Part shown: positions 18,926 through 28,963 of the stretch, in pieces
Layout: every line of letters begins with the position of its first letter
How positions within the stretch are numbered: position 1 is the first letter of the stretch
Source: Acidobacteriota bacterium
GTDB lineage: Bacteria > Acidobacteriota > Terriglobia > Terriglobales > Acidobacteriaceae
Direction: 5' to 3'
Length of the DNA stretch: 64,000 nucleotides
NCBI GenBank assembly: GCA_018268915.1
Contig: JAFDVQ010000002.1
Span: 1-64,000, forward strand
Position numbers and translations under genes: made by a program
Notes under the pieces: generated by a model
The model's database searches: none
What the model saw: the letters and a program-made list of their open reading frames with translations, nothing else
Told to the model about the DNA's origin: nothing

Positions 18926-19120
18926 TCATTTTGACTTTTCGTCCCAACTCCAGCCAGGCACTTCCTGAAGGGCTTTCACAAATTCGTCAGGCAGTTCGCC
19001 ATCTTTGTAGAGCCTTCTTTGCTCGGCTGCCCACTCCAGAAGTTTTTGATCCGTGGTGGCGATCCGAAGATCCTTTTGCCCGACCTGGTCCAGCTTGGCC
19101 CGATCGTGAACTGCACTTTG
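18926..19120 (-). pseudogene. Helicase-associated-domain fragment
   Basis: The reading frame ends LLEWAAEQRRLYKDGELPDE followed by FVKALQEVPGWSWDEKSK. The spacing of the Trp, Gln-Arg, Tyr, Gly and final PGWSWD matches one helicase-associated (HA) repeat, a small domain found in phage-like and plasmid-borne proteins. Only one repeat is present, without helicase motifs, so it is a 3-prime remnant. It abuts the integrase remnant on the same strand. Confidence 0.45.
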
Positions 19121-19124
19121 GCAT

Positions 19125-19410
19125 TTAGAAGGGCACAAGCTTGGGGATTGCGCACAGTCTTTGATTGATCGTGGCTGCACTGAGTCCTGCTTCGACCATC
19201 GATGCGCGGTACTCGTAGAACAGAACGCGGGAGATTGGTCGACCGGAGGCCAGCGTGAAGATGTCGTCTAATGCTTTTGCGTAAGCCCGACGCGTGTGAA
19301 GCGACACCACGGAGTTGCATAGCATTGACGTCCAAACATGGAATGTTGTCGGGCTGAATGAGTCCGCTGAGATAGCTCGGGGCGGGACGATCGACAGCGA
19401 AGGAAGAGGC
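19125..19410 (-). pseudogene. Tyrosine recombinase (integrase) N-terminal remnant
   Basis: The segment SVVSLHTRRAYAKALDDIF continuing to EAGLSAATINQRLCAI matches the core-binding (SAM-like) N-terminal domain of phage-type integrases. The frame stops just after it, where the catalytic domain with the R..HR..Y residues should begin, and that domain is absent. Upstream, plausible N-terminal sequence (QPDNIPCLDVNAM) lies in another frame, so there is at least one frameshift too. This is probably the relic of the recombinase that inserted the island at tRNA-Leu. Confidence 0.6.
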
Positions 19411-19600
19411 AACAGGAGTTGAGTCCTCGGCCGGCGGCGCGGCCAAAAAGTCGACCTATAAGGGCCGAACATTGCCTGCGAGGTCGAGCCTTGTATGCGG
19501 GCGATCTTTGAACCTATGTCTTTTGAAACCCGTTGGCTGAGAGTTTTGGGATGTAGCTACGGGCCCGCTGGCTATATTGAAATCCAGCTGTTAGTTAGGC

Positions 19601-20644
19601 CTACCAGGGTCTAGATCTTGCGACAGAGATTCCTCTTATCTCTGGATTGCCCCCCACTGCGCAATAGAAGTGGTAAAGATTTCCCCTCGATGAAACGACG
19701 GATGGCTTATGTGCATAACGGGAATCGATTGATCCCGACGGACCAATATCAATAAGCGGCTTATGATACTTGGTTGGATGTGCCAGGTCCGGCCCGGTAG
19801 CTGCAAGCTCTCTTGCTGTCCCTTGCATGTCTAAGCCGAAATAGAAGAACACCCACTCTGCGCCATTTTTCAATACACAAGGGTCGCTGGCAAAATGCTC
19901 ATCCAAGCTTCCCTTACCGCCGTTCTGAATGATTGGATTGCCCGCATAGCGAGTCCAAGTCTTTAGATCCACTGATTCCACAACGCCGGTTTGTTCATTC
20001 CACGGTGCTGTTGTATTGTTCTTCGCGTTATAGAAGAGGTGATACTTGCCTTCATGTTTCACAAGGCATGGTTTGTAAAGTCCTCCACGCTCCCATTCTT
20101 CCCCGTCCTTAGGTAGCAGGATCGGATCGCCGACTTCCCAATGAAGAAGATCTGTGCTTTGCGCTATGCCAATTACTGCCGCGCCATTCTCATAGCCGGC
20201 ACTCGGATAGGCGTGGTAGGCACCTATGAACCGGCCATTTACTTTCGCGAGTTCGCCGGGCGAATTCATTTCGTTCTCTCGCAGAATCCAGTTCATCGCC
20301 ACGTTGTATTTTCGAATTGGAGAGGTTGGGTCTCGTCTTAGAATGCAGCCGATCTTCTCCCATCCCACAAGATTTCTCGACCTGGCTAGGCCGGTTTGGT
20401 AGCCGATCCCGTCAAAAGCCACGAACGTCATGTACCACAATCCCTGGTGATGGAAGACGAAGGGACAGTCTACCGATACTGAGTCATATTGCCCATTAAT
20501 GCCTGAAGGACGCAGAACAAGCTTGTTGTATTTAAACGGAGTTTCAATAGATTGCTGCTGCGGTGCCGAAGGCCATAAGAAAGAATGTCCAAGAGCGGCC
20601 CCGCTCAAAGCGGCAAACTTCCTTCGCGAAAATTGTTCGCTCAC
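19601..20644 (-). CDS. Beta-propeller glycoside hydrolase (GH43/GH32/GH130-like)
   Basis: A 347-residue exported protein with a Tat-like start (SRRKFAALSGAALG). Repeated blades such as CPFVFHHQGLWYMTFVAFDG, KVNGRFIGAYHAYP, KPCLVKHEGKYHLFYNA and SDPCVLKNGAEWVFFYFGLD are typical of five-bladed propeller glycosidases acting on arabino-, xylo- or manno-configured substrates. Acidic residues at blade starts (VDCP, SDPC) fit the catalytic layout, but the exact family is not settled. The GTG start has GGAG eight bases upstream. It diverges from the TonB receptor gene and so belongs to the arabinoside locus. Confidence 0.7.
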   Translation of the reverse strand: MSEQFSRRKFAALSGAALGHSFLWPSAPQQQSIETPFKYNKLVLRPSGINGQYDSVSVDCPFVFHHQGLWYMTFVAFDGIGYQTGLARSRNLVGWEKIGCILRRDPTSPIRKYNVAMNWILRENEMNSPGELAKVNGRFIGAYHAYPSAGYENGAAVIGIAQSTDLLHWEVGDPILLPKDGEEWERGGLYKPCLVKHEGKYHLFYNAKNNTTAPWNEQTGVVESVDLKTWTRYAGNPIIQNGGKGSLDEHFASDPCVLKNGAEWVFFYFGLDMQGTARELAATGPDLAHPTKYHKPLIDIGPSGSIDSRYAHKPSVVSSRGNLYHFYCAVGGNPEIRGISVARSRPW

Positions 20645-20833
20645 TTCAGCAACTCCTCGACGAGCCAGCCGAACCCTGGCATTAGGTACAAGTCTAGCGA
20701 AACGGAGCTACCAACTCCTCTCTTACTGCTGTACTTCACCATCCGCTTAGTCGACAGCCGTTTGATCGTTTGCCATCGAGATTGCAGCCCAACGAGTGTT
20801 TAAAGGGCTTAGCCTCTGACCCACAACTTTCGA

Positions 20834-20863
20834 TTGACAAGATACTCAATGATTGATTATAGA
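20834..20863 (+). promoter_or_regulatory. Sigma-70-like promoter of the TonB receptor gene
   Basis: TTGACA (20834-20839) is followed after 18 bases by TATAGA (20858-20863), about 130 bp before the receptor start. The sequence around the -10 (GATTATAGATTATC) resembles the -10 region of the GH127 promoter (ATTATAGATTGAC), which suggests shared control. The remainder of 20645-20990 holds only this divergent control region. Confidence 0.5.
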
Positions 20864-20990
20864 TTATCGCGGATTGCTTGTATTGCCTTCAGGAAGAATG
20901 AAAACGATTTCGAGCCCCTGGCGGTGTCCGCCGCGCTTCCTTTGGGCAAAAGTTGAGCCTTCTACACAAAACCGATTCTGAGAGGCCAGC

Positions 20991-23900
20991 ATGAGAAAGA
21001 GCTTTAGAAATCTCCTTGGCGTTTGGGCGCTTACCCTGCTATTCGGCGCGAGCTGCTGGGCACAATTCAATGCCGGAATCCAGGGTACCGTGCAGGATCC
21101 CAAGGGTGCCGTTATCCCCAATGCAACCGTGAGTCTGGTTAACGATGCGAACGGTGTCCGGCAAACCGCTCTTAGCGGCGCTAATGGTGTCTACCGATTT
21201 ACAAGCCTCGCAGCGGGAAACTACACGGTGTCAACGACCGTCTCCGGGTTCTCACCGGCCAGCACGAAGGTCGTTCTGACAGCAAATCAGCTTTTCGATA
21301 TCCCTCTAGTTCTTTCTGTGGCCTCAGCCTCATCATCGGTCACTGTCAACACACAAGCGCCGCTGCTGGACACGTCGGACAGTCGATCTGAAGAGACACT
21401 GAATACTACGGCTCTTGAAGACTTGCCGCTACCGGGAAGAAATCCAACCAACGTATTGACGGTAGCGCCCGGTGTAACGGGATTGGGAGGACAATCGTCA
21501 CCTGGTGCCAGCACGTCCACCAATTTCGCTCCCGAGAACTGGGTGGATGCGAGCGCCAATGGGCGCGGCGCGAACGGCAATTTATACATCGTCGACGGAA
21601 TGGATGTCACCAGCTTCATTCGTCCCGGAGTCCTTAATCTCACGCCGAATGCAGACTCACTCCAGGAGGTGAGTGTGCAGACGAACACGTACACAGTTGA
21701 CTACGGCCGCTCCAGTTCGATCCAGACGGTTATGACAAGCAAATCGGGCACGAATCAATACCACGGGCTTGCCAGCGACTACTACCAGTCTCAGCAACTG
21801 CAAGCTCGCGGAGAGTTTGGCATTCCAAGTGGCACGCCCCTTCCTTCGTATCACACAAACAACTTTTCCTTTGCCATCGGCGGTCCCGTCATTCCTCATC
21901 GCGAGTTTTTCTTCTTTGCCGGGTATGAGCCTTACTACTCTGTGGCCTCTCAGGGAAGCTCTTTGACGACATACGAAGATCCGGAGTTCGTGAAGTTTGC
22001 ACAGTCTGTCAGGCCGGATTCGGGCGAAACACAGATCATGGCGAAATATCCGGCAAGCGCGGCAACGACCGTCGGAGTCAACTCGACCGCGGGCCAATTG
22101 TGGAGCAACACTCTGCCGGCAGCGCAGCAGGCACAATGCGAAGCGGGAGTTGGAGATCTTGGAGCAGCCTACGACAACATCCCATGCGGTACGCCCGTCC
22201 TCGATACCGGCCGCTTTACGCCATCAAGTGTGTACAACGCAAAACAGTACAACATTCGATTGGACAAGTATTTCCCTAAGGATCGCATCTTTGGGAACTT
22301 CTACCGCAACAGTGCAAACACAGGTGGGCCAAATGTTCGCCCGGCGTTTAACACCACAAGCGACTTCTTCGTATTTAATCTCCAAGCAAACGAGACCCAC
22401 ACCTTTTCTTCGAGCATGCTGAATGAGGCGATTTTTGGCTACGCGAGAATTGAGGGCTTTGCGAATAAGACGGGGCTCTTTACCGTGCCCATCGTAAGCG
22501 TTGACCAACTGGGTAATGGTTTTGGAGATGGCTTCGCGCAAGGCGACTATATTCAGCACAGTTACCACTGGCGAGACGTGCTGACCAAAGTTGTGGGCTC
22601 ACATAGCGTCAAAGCTGGCTTGGACATCTGGCGCGGCGACGATGATGTCTTTTTTCAGGGACCTGATGGCATCCCGAATCTTCATTACACAAATCTAATC
22701 AACTTCATCAATGACGACATCTACTCGGAAAGCGGTCTCTCGTACAACGTCGTCACTGGCAAGCCAGTGCCCTACACGTATGGATACAAGAAGACGACTC
22801 TTGGCATCTTTGCGGAAGACAGTTGGAAGGCAAGCAGAAAGCTGACGATCAATTACGGGATCCGGTATGACAATAACGGAAACCCCTACGTCGACGAGGC
22901 ACTTCCCGGGAAATCGTCTGGAGCGCCGCCAAATGTCATCTCGAATATGACGTTAGGATCTGGCTCTAACTTTGCGGCTAAGGTTGCGGATGCATCCTTT
23001 AAAGTGCAGTTGCATGTCTATCCTTCTGATCGCAATTGGATTTTCTCTCCTCGCGTTGGACTCGCATACGATCCGACGACCAACGGGAAATGGGTTATCC
23101 GAGGAGGAGTCGGGCTCTTTCACGACTTGCTGACGCTCGGAAATGAGGAAAATCTTCTCGGTAACAACGCGCCCGGACCCACTGTTCCAACTTTCTTTGG
23201 AAACGGTTCTACCGCCCCGCCTTCCTTCGGACTGGGGACGCAGAACCACTACCCATATGGATTCGACTACCCGGCATTTGTTGGAACCCCTCTCGATTCT
23301 CATGGTGGGATCGTGGGCTCGAACATCTCGATGGGCGCCGTACAACAGAATCTCTCGATTCCGAACACGCTGGTATGGTCAGCAGCGGTAGAACGGCAGA
23401 TCACTTCAACGCTGACGGCGAGTCTTGGCTATTCGGGGACACATTCATCAAAGCTCGTTGTGGTTGGGGGCAATACGGGCGACACCAGTTATACGAGCGA
23501 TGTGAATCTCTCTCCTGGAGATCTGATCCGAAATCCAGCATTTGACTCGAGCGGAAATTGGACTGGTACAGGGATTCAGACCCGCCTTAACCCCAGCTTC
23601 GGTCGCATCAACTACGAATTTAATGGAGCACGTGCGAACTACAACGCCTTTATCGCAGCTGTTCGTGGCCGCTTTGGAAAGCACGGATTCCTGACAGCCT
23701 CTTATACACGCTCGGCATCGAAAGACAACTCCACAAATTATCCAGACGGCTATACAGGCGCTGGTGGCGGTGTGAACTACAACATCGACCAGTTCTACAG
23801 TCCATCGAATTGGGATGTTCCAAACCGAGTTTCCATGGGATCAAGCTACGACGTTCCGGGTTTGAATGGGCGAGGCGGCTTGGTGAGGCGATTGACCAGC

Positions 23901-24473
23901 GGCTTTAACCTAGCGTCTACGCTCATTCTTCAATCTGGCAGACCCTTTTACGTGACAAGCGGAAACTCACTGTCCCTCGTTGATAGCGCCGGTACGGCCG
24001 TTACATCAGCAAACTATGCGTCGGAATTATCTGCCGGCAATATCACCTTTGCGGGAAATAGCGGAAACTATTCGGCTGATGGAGACAATGGCAGCGACGT
24101 TCCTGACGTGCTCAGCTACCACCAGAAGCACGACCGAAAATCCTATCAATTCACCGGCATGGTCGATTCAGGAATAATCTCTCACTCGCAATTTGCAGCG
24201 CCCAAGTTCTCACCCTCGGGTGCTCAGGGTAATGAAAAGATGAATGCCTTTCGCAATCCCGGCTATGCGGATGTAGATCTTACGGGACGAAAGAGGATTG
24301 AAATCAAGGAGAGTATGAGTCTTGAGTTTCGCGTCGATGTCTTCAACCTGTTCAACCGTGTGAATCTCAACGGCGTGAATGCCAACTTCAATGATACGAG
24401 TGCAGGATTCGGGACGACCGGAAGCAGTCTGCCACCGCGCTATATGCAGCTTGGAACAAAATTTGCCTTCTAG
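20991..24473 (+). CDS. TonB-dependent receptor, Oar-like
   Basis: A 1160-residue outer-membrane protein. After a signal peptide ending near SCWAQ comes a carboxypeptidase-regulatory-like Ig-type domain (about 25-110: GIQGTVQDPKGAVIPNATV, YRFTSLAAGNYTV), then a plug region (NPTNVLTVAPGV, IVDGMDVTSF), and a long beta-barrel ending in aromatic residue Phe (YMQLGTKFAF). This architecture is the main TonB-transporter type of Acidobacteriota and is thought to take up oligosaccharides or other large nutrients, playing the part SusC plays in Bacteroidetes. No SusD partner is present; the next gene encodes a TPR protein. A GAGAGG site precedes the ATG. Confidence 0.92.
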   Translation: MRKSFRNLLGVWALTLLFGASCWAQFNAGIQGTVQDPKGAVIPNATVSLVNDANGVRQTALSGANGVYRFTSLAAGNYTVSTTVSGFSPASTKVVLTANQLFDIPLVLSVASASSSVTVNTQAPLLDTSDSRSEETLNTTALEDLPLPGRNPTNVLTVAPGVTGLGGQSSPGASTSTNFAPENWVDASANGRGANGNLYIVDGMDVTSFIRPGVLNLTPNADSLQEVSVQTNTYTVDYGRSSSIQTVMTSKSGTNQYHGLASDYYQSQQLQARGEFGIPSGTPLPSYHTNNFSFAIGGPVIPHREFFFFAGYEPYYSVASQGSSLTTYEDPEFVKFAQSVRPDSGETQIMAKYPASAATTVGVNSTAGQLWSNTLPAAQQAQCEAGVGDLGAAYDNIPCGTPVLDTGRFTPSSVYNAKQYNIRLDKYFPKDRIFGNFYRNSANTGGPNVRPAFNTTSDFFVFNLQANETHTFSSSMLNEAIFGYARIEGFANKTGLFTVPIVSVDQLGNGFGDGFAQGDYIQHSYHWRDVLTKVVGSHSVKAGLDIWRGDDDVFFQGPDGIPNLHYTNLINFINDDIYSESGLSYNVVTGKPVPYTYGYKKTTLGIFAEDSWKASRKLTINYGIRYDNNGNPYVDEALPGKSSGAPPNVISNMTLGSGSNFAAKVADASFKVQLHVYPSDRNWIFSPRVGLAYDPTTNGKWVIRGGVGLFHDLLTLGNEENLLGNNAPGPTVPTFFGNGSTAPPSFGLGTQNHYPYGFDYPAFVGTPLDSHGGIVGSNISMGAVQQNLSIPNTLVWSAAVERQITSTLTASLGYSGTHSSKLVVVGGNTGDTSYTSDVNLSPGDLIRNPAFDSSGNWTGTGIQTRLNPSFGRINYEFNGARANYNAFIAAVRGRFGKHGFLTASYTRSASKDNSTNYPDGYTGAGGGVNYNIDQFYSPSNWDVPNRVSMGSSYDVPGLNGRGGLVRRLTSGFNLASTLILQSGRPFYVTSGNSLSLVDSAGTAVTSANYASELSAGNITFAGNSGNYSADGDNGSDVPDVLSYHQKHDRKSYQFTGMVDSGIISHSQFAAPKFSPSGAQGNEKMNAFRNPGYADVDLTGRKRIEIKESMSLEFRVDVFNLFNRVNLNGVNANFNDTSAGFGTTGSSLPPRYMQLGTKFAF

Positions 24474-24513
24474 CGATCGAAACAAATCTGCAATAGGTGC
24501 CGTAAGACTCGCG

Positions 24514-24543
24514 CAACCGGTTCAGCTGTTGCTGAGCCGGTTG
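24514..24543 (+). terminator. Hairpin after the TonB receptor gene
   Basis: CAACCGGTTCAGC (24514-24526) pairs with GCTGAGCCGGTTG (24531-24543) over 13 bp with one G-U pair and a TGTT loop. It lies 40 bp after the receptor stop. Only a weak T-rich tail follows, so it may be a partial terminator or an mRNA 3-prime stabiliser. Confidence 0.6.
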
Positions 24544-24610
24544 TGTCGTTGTGAATTGAGGGAAAGGGATCTAGCAATCCCATAGGCCTGAGCACATCAA
24601 AGGAATGTAG

Positions 24611-26140
24611 ATGATTTCAACAAGCCCGCGGGGCCTATCCGCCCAGTCCGGAACTGGGTTGTGCTCAGCGCAATCCAGACTTCTGATCCTCTGTGCATTC
24701 TTGGCCCTTTCCGAATTGTGGGCCAGTGCTGAGCAACCCAAGAGTTCAACAAACAACGAGACGCTGCGGAGGCTTGTAGACACTTTAAAGGGCGGAGATT
24801 TCAACGGCGCCGTTACTCTGAGTAGTTTGGCCCTGCGCAGCTCTCCAAACGACTACCGCGTCTGGACTCTCAGAGGCATGGCATATGGCGGTTTGCAAAA
24901 AAGTCCGTCGGCCGAGGCTGCATTCAAACATGCTCTGAGGCTTGCCCCTTATTATCTGCCAGCGCTTGAGGGGGAAGCGCAATTGAGATACCAAAGGAGC
25001 GACGACAGCGCGAGACCATACCTTTCGCGAATCTTAATTGTCTCGCCCGATGATCAGACGACGCACGAAATGCTTGGTGTTCTTGATTTCAAGAAGAATG
25101 ACTGCGCTGGGGCGATTCTGCATTTCGACCACGCCCGTCAGTCTCTCTCGACTCAGCCTGAGGGCCTGTCGATGTTCGGCAAGTGCCTTGCATCTGTCGG
25201 ACGCTATGAAGAAGCAATTCCTGTCCTAAAGAATGCATTGGGCCCAAGCTCGAAACAGAGTACCCGGTACACTCTGGCGCTATGCCAATGGAGTTTGAAA
25301 CTCAATAAAGATGCTCTGCAAACACTTGAGCCCAAGTTGTCTGAGGAGCCTGTTGACGAGAAGGCGGCGGAGTTCGCAGCTGACATCTATGAATCGCAGG
25401 GAGATACGCAGCGCGCGATTGATGTATTGAGAAAGGCCATTCTGCAAAACCCCAAAACATCGGACGCGTACCTTCGTTTCGCGGAACTCACATACCAGCA
25501 TGGCTCGCCAAAGATTGGTATCGACTTTTTGACTGCTGGAATGACTCAATTGCCCCGAGAAGCTCGCTTTTACCTCGTACGTGGAATTCTGTTCTGTCAA
25601 CTAGGAGAGTTCGACAAAGCATACGAAGACTTTCAATCAGCGAATCAGCTTGATCCTGAATTGTCTTACGTTGACGTGGCGAAAGGGATCGTGAGATCAC
25701 AGACCCACAAATCCGCCGAAGCCTTGGCGCAATTTCGAGAAGCTGCAAAGCAGCATCCGAATCAGGCGCTGGCTCAATACCTTCTGGCGGAGGCTCTATC
25801 GGAGCAAGAGAAGCCTGAAATCTCTGAAGAAATTCGAGCGGCAACGCGGGCTACTCAGCTTGATCCGAAGCTCGTTGCAGCCCAGGATCTTCTCGCGGGA
25901 ATCTACCTTCAGGAAGGCAACAAGCAACGCGCGATTGAATATTCCCATGCAGCATTAGCCGCTGATCCGAATGACCAACAAGCTCTGTATCACCTGATCC
26001 TGGCGCTGCGTGAGACAGGCAAGAAAGCAGAAATCCCTGACCTTATGAAGAAAATGGCCGAACTCAAGCGGGCGGAGCGCTCTGAATACGGGCCCGGGAT
26101 GCGCCTTCGGCGGTTGTCGGCCAGCTCTGATCCGAATTGA
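24611..26140 (+). CDS. Tetratricopeptide-repeat protein, exported
   Basis: A 509-residue helical repeat protein with an N-terminal hydrophobic export signal (LLILCAFLALSELWASA). From about residue 45 onward it is a solenoid of roughly a dozen TPR units; clear ones read YRVWTLRGMAYGGLQKSPSA, ARFYLVRGILFCQLGEFDKA and AAQDLLAGIYLQEGNKQRA. TPR proteins serve as scaffolds. In Acidobacteriota such genes often follow Oar-like receptors, so it may act as a periplasmic or surface partner of the receptor; this is inference from position. AGGAATG precedes the ATG. Confidence 0.85.
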   Translation: MISTSPRGLSAQSGTGLCSAQSRLLILCAFLALSELWASAEQPKSSTNNETLRRLVDTLKGGDFNGAVTLSSLALRSSPNDYRVWTLRGMAYGGLQKSPSAEAAFKHALRLAPYYLPALEGEAQLRYQRSDDSARPYLSRILIVSPDDQTTHEMLGVLDFKKNDCAGAILHFDHARQSLSTQPEGLSMFGKCLASVGRYEEAIPVLKNALGPSSKQSTRYTLALCQWSLKLNKDALQTLEPKLSEEPVDEKAAEFAADIYESQGDTQRAIDVLRKAILQNPKTSDAYLRFAELTYQHGSPKIGIDFLTAGMTQLPREARFYLVRGILFCQLGEFDKAYEDFQSANQLDPELSYVDVAKGIVRSQTHKSAEALAQFREAAKQHPNQALAQYLLAEALSEQEKPEISEEIRAATRATQLDPKLVAAQDLLAGIYLQEGNKQRAIEYSHAALAADPNDQQALYHLILALRETGKKAEIPDLMKKMAELKRAERSEYGPGMRLRRLSASSDPN

Positions 26141-26213
26141 AATTTCCGCAAACACGGCGGCCTCGGATCGAGGCTAGGAAGTTGAAAGCACGCATTGTCA
26201 GTTGGAGGTCCTT

Positions 26214-27605
26214 TTGAGCGGTGCCCATGAGTTCGGTTTACATATTGGGAGGGCCCCTGATGCCCGAGATGTGAAAAGGGATATTACAGCAGTTCTGCTG
26301 AAAAGTACGGGTGTAGCCGCATTGGGCGGTCTTCTCTTTGGATTCGACACAGCGGTGATCGCTGGTGTAACAAACGATCTGTCTTCACTCTTCAGCCTGT
26401 CTCCAGCAAGTTTGGGTCTCACAGTAGCGATCGCACTTTGGGGAACGATCATCGGAGCGATGGTTGCTGGAATACCCGGAGACAAATTCGGTCGACGAGA
26501 CAGCCTTCGCGGTTTGGCAGTTCTGTTTTTCATTTCAGCTCTCGGCTGCGCCGTTGCCTGGAGTTGGTTGTCTTTTGTCACATCCCGGTTCGTGGCGGGC
26601 TTGGCAATCGGCGGATCGTCTGTCTTGGGTCCGATGTACATTGCGGAGATTGCACCCACTCGATGGCGCGGGCGCCTTGTTGGCTTCTTTCAGTTCAACG
26701 TCGTCTTTGGAATATTGTTGGCGTACTTCTCCAACTATGTAGTAGGCGCCCTCAACCTTGGAGCGAACGAGTGGCGCTGGAAACTCGGCATTTCGGCAGC
26801 GCCGGCCGCCTTGTTTTTCTTCATGCTGTTTTTCATCCCGCGTAGTCCGCGATGGTTGATTAAGAAGGGCCGAATCGAGGAAGCTCGTCAGGTTCTTCAA
26901 CTGAGCGGCGATAAGGATGCAGAAGCTGATCTCGAACAGATCAAGCACTCGATTGAGGCGGAGCTTTCAGGATCAAATCAGCAATTGTTTTCACGCCGGT
27001 ATCGCTATCCAATTCTGCTTGCCATTCTTGTGGGGATGTTCAACCAGTTGGCCGGGATCAATTCAATTCTCTATTACTTGAATGACATCTTCGGCCGTGC
27101 TGGGCTCACCAAGGTCACCGGAGACCTACAGGCCGTCATCATCGGAGCCACCAATCTGATCTTCACCACGATCGCGATGCTGGTGATTGACAGGCTAGGC
27201 CGCAAGACGATGTTGCTAATAGGCTCAATAGGAACGGCTCTATGCCTGGCAATGGTGGCTTTTCAATTCTATTCGGGCAAATACGAGCGGCTTCTCGTTC
27301 TTCCTTTGATCGCCTATATCGCGTTCTTCGCCTTTTCTCAAGGAGCCGTGATCTGGGTCTATATCAGCGAAGTGTTTCCCACAAGTGTCAGGGCGAAGGG
27401 ACAGAGCTTGGGCAGCTTCACGCATTGGTTCATGACTGCAGTCCTGTCCTGGATATTTCCTCTACTCAGTGCTCATTCGGCGGCGGTGCCATTTGCATTC
27501 TTCGCATCGATGATGATCGTACAGTTCTTTGTCGTGTTATTCATCTTTCCGGAGACGAAGGGGATTTCTCTCGAGGATATGGAGAAGAAGCTTGAAACTA
27601 TCTAG
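26214..27605 (+). CDS. Sugar porter (MFS, SP family)
   Basis: A 463-residue, 12-helix permease of the XylE/AraE/GLUT branch. Diagnostic motifs are GGLLFGFDTAVIAG in helix 1, GDKFGRR after helix 2, PMYIAEIAPTRWRGRLV, FIPRSPRWLIKKGR before the central loop, QLAGINSILYY in helix 7, DRLGRKTML, and the C-terminal FIFPETKGISLE. It most likely brings arabinose or a related pentose across the inner membrane with protons. No ATG lies near the start; GGAGGT (26204-26209) points to the TTG at 26214, with a GTG at 26271 as alternative. It lies between the receptor/TPR pair and the epimerase. Confidence 0.88.
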   Translation: MSGAHEFGLHIGRAPDARDVKRDITAVLLKSTGVAALGGLLFGFDTAVIAGVTNDLSSLFSLSPASLGLTVAIALWGTIIGAMVAGIPGDKFGRRDSLRGLAVLFFISALGCAVAWSWLSFVTSRFVAGLAIGGSSVLGPMYIAEIAPTRWRGRLVGFFQFNVVFGILLAYFSNYVVGALNLGANEWRWKLGISAAPAALFFFMLFFIPRSPRWLIKKGRIEEARQVLQLSGDKDAEADLEQIKHSIEAELSGSNQQLFSRRYRYPILLAILVGMFNQLAGINSILYYLNDIFGRAGLTKVTGDLQAVIIGATNLIFTTIAMLVIDRLGRKTMLLIGSIGTALCLAMVAFQFYSGKYERLLVLPLIAYIAFFAFSQGAVIWVYISEVFPTSVRAKGQSLGSFTHWFMTAVLSWIFPLLSAHSAAVPFAFFASMMIVQFFVVLFIFPETKGISLEDMEKKLETI

Positions 27606-27654
27606 TGCTAAGAAAATCTTGGCTATACAGTCGACGCGAGAACGAATTCGCGCA

Positions 27655-28911
27655 ATGAGCGTCATTCGCGTCAGTTGCCTGACATTTATGCTTCTCTTTT
27701 TGAATGCAATCGGACATCGCAGCTTGAGATCCTCCGCGCTGTTCGCCTCCGCAATGTTCGGAACCTCAGGAATAGTCGTGGCCCGCGCGCAAGGCATTCA
27801 AGAGAAACCTGCTGCAGAGGGTGTTAGGGTTGGCGGTGATCCCGTCGTTTACCTCAAGCGCAGAGCAAAATTTAGAGGAGAAAGACCGGAGTTTCTTTCC
27901 GCAACCGTTCTCCCAGGGCGGGGGATGAATCTTTTACAAATTACGGCTTCGATCCCCGGTAGAGGAGAAGTGGAGGTCCTTGCGGCGCCGCCGCTTGAGG
28001 AAGCGGCAAACTCTTTGAACAGCGAAGCTCAAAATACCGGTGGCGTTCTCAGCTTCTCGTTTGGTGGAGCATTCCTCGTGCCTTATGCAAATCGAATTCG
28101 CGGCCAATTATCGACTGATGGAAAGAACATAACGACAGATTGGAACGGGAGGACCTTGACACTACCTGCTGTCTGGAAAGGGAAGGGGAATCCCAATGCT
28201 GAGCTGCACGCGATTCATGGCTTGATCCTCAATCGAAGGGCTGATTCTATCCAAGTTCACGCTGAATCCGATGGGCAGTCCATTGTTGGCGTGATCCATG
28301 GAGGAGATTTCGATCACCACTGGCCTTCGAAGACCGATGTCACCATCACTATCTCACTCGAGGCTGCACACCTGGACGCGACAATCGTTGCGAAGAACAT
28401 TGGTGACGAAGATGAACCAATGGGAATTGGATGGCACCCCTATTTCGCTTTTCCCAGTGGGGACCGCAAACAGGTTCGCCTTCAGATTCCCGCCTCAAAA
28501 CTCGCAGAGGTGAACAACTATGACGATGTTTTTCCGACTGGAAGGCTTACTCCCGTAGCAGGCTCCAAATATGATTTCTCAGGTCCAGATGGCAAGGCAT
28601 TGAGTGACATCTTTCTCGATGACAATTTCTCGGCCCTGTCTAGAACCTCTGGCGCGGTATCCGTGAAACTCATTGACCGGAAGGCATCGTATGGCCTTCG
28701 TGTCCAAGGGTTATCGCAAGACATAAAGACTATTCAGGTCTATGCCCCACCAGAAAAACCCTACGCAGCCGTCGAGGAGCAGTTCAATTTCGCGGATCCA
28801 TTCAGTTCAGTTTGGCGTGAGATGAATACCGGAATGGTTAGGTTGAAACCAGGCCAAGAGACAACTTGGAAAGTCAGGCTTGAACTATTCACTCCGTCGG
28901 ATTTCAAGTGA
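27655..28911 (+). CDS. Aldose 1-epimerase family protein, exported
   Basis: A 418-residue protein with a galactose-mutarotase-like beta-sandwich (about 95-415) that interconverts alpha and beta anomers of free sugars. Family features visible are GAFLVPYANRIRG, LHAIHGL with its active-site His, and GIGWHPYFAFPSG with the second His, followed by an acidic region near AVEEQFNFADP that could supply the catalytic Glu. A long hydrophobic N-terminus ending near VVARAQ suggests export, so it may act on sugars released in the periplasm. It starts 50 bp after the sugar porter, so the two are probably co-transcribed. An in-frame start further upstream overlaps the porter and lacks a site. Confidence 0.8.
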   Translation: MSVIRVSCLTFMLLFLNAIGHRSLRSSALFASAMFGTSGIVVARAQGIQEKPAAEGVRVGGDPVVYLKRRAKFRGERPEFLSATVLPGRGMNLLQITASIPGRGEVEVLAAPPLEEAANSLNSEAQNTGGVLSFSFGGAFLVPYANRIRGQLSTDGKNITTDWNGRTLTLPAVWKGKGNPNAELHAIHGLILNRRADSIQVHAESDGQSIVGVIHGGDFDHHWPSKTDVTITISLEAAHLDATIVAKNIGDEDEPMGIGWHPYFAFPSGDRKQVRLQIPASKLAEVNNYDDVFPTGRLTPVAGSKYDFSGPDGKALSDIFLDDNFSALSRTSGAVSVKLIDRKASYGLRVQGLSQDIKTIQVYAPPEKPYAAVEEQFNFADPFSSVWREMNTGMVRLKPGQETTWKVRLELFTPSDFK

Positions 28912-28963
28912 GAAAGTGTGTTCCTGTTCTGCAATCTTGAATGCAAGTTGTCGGCAAGTAGTA

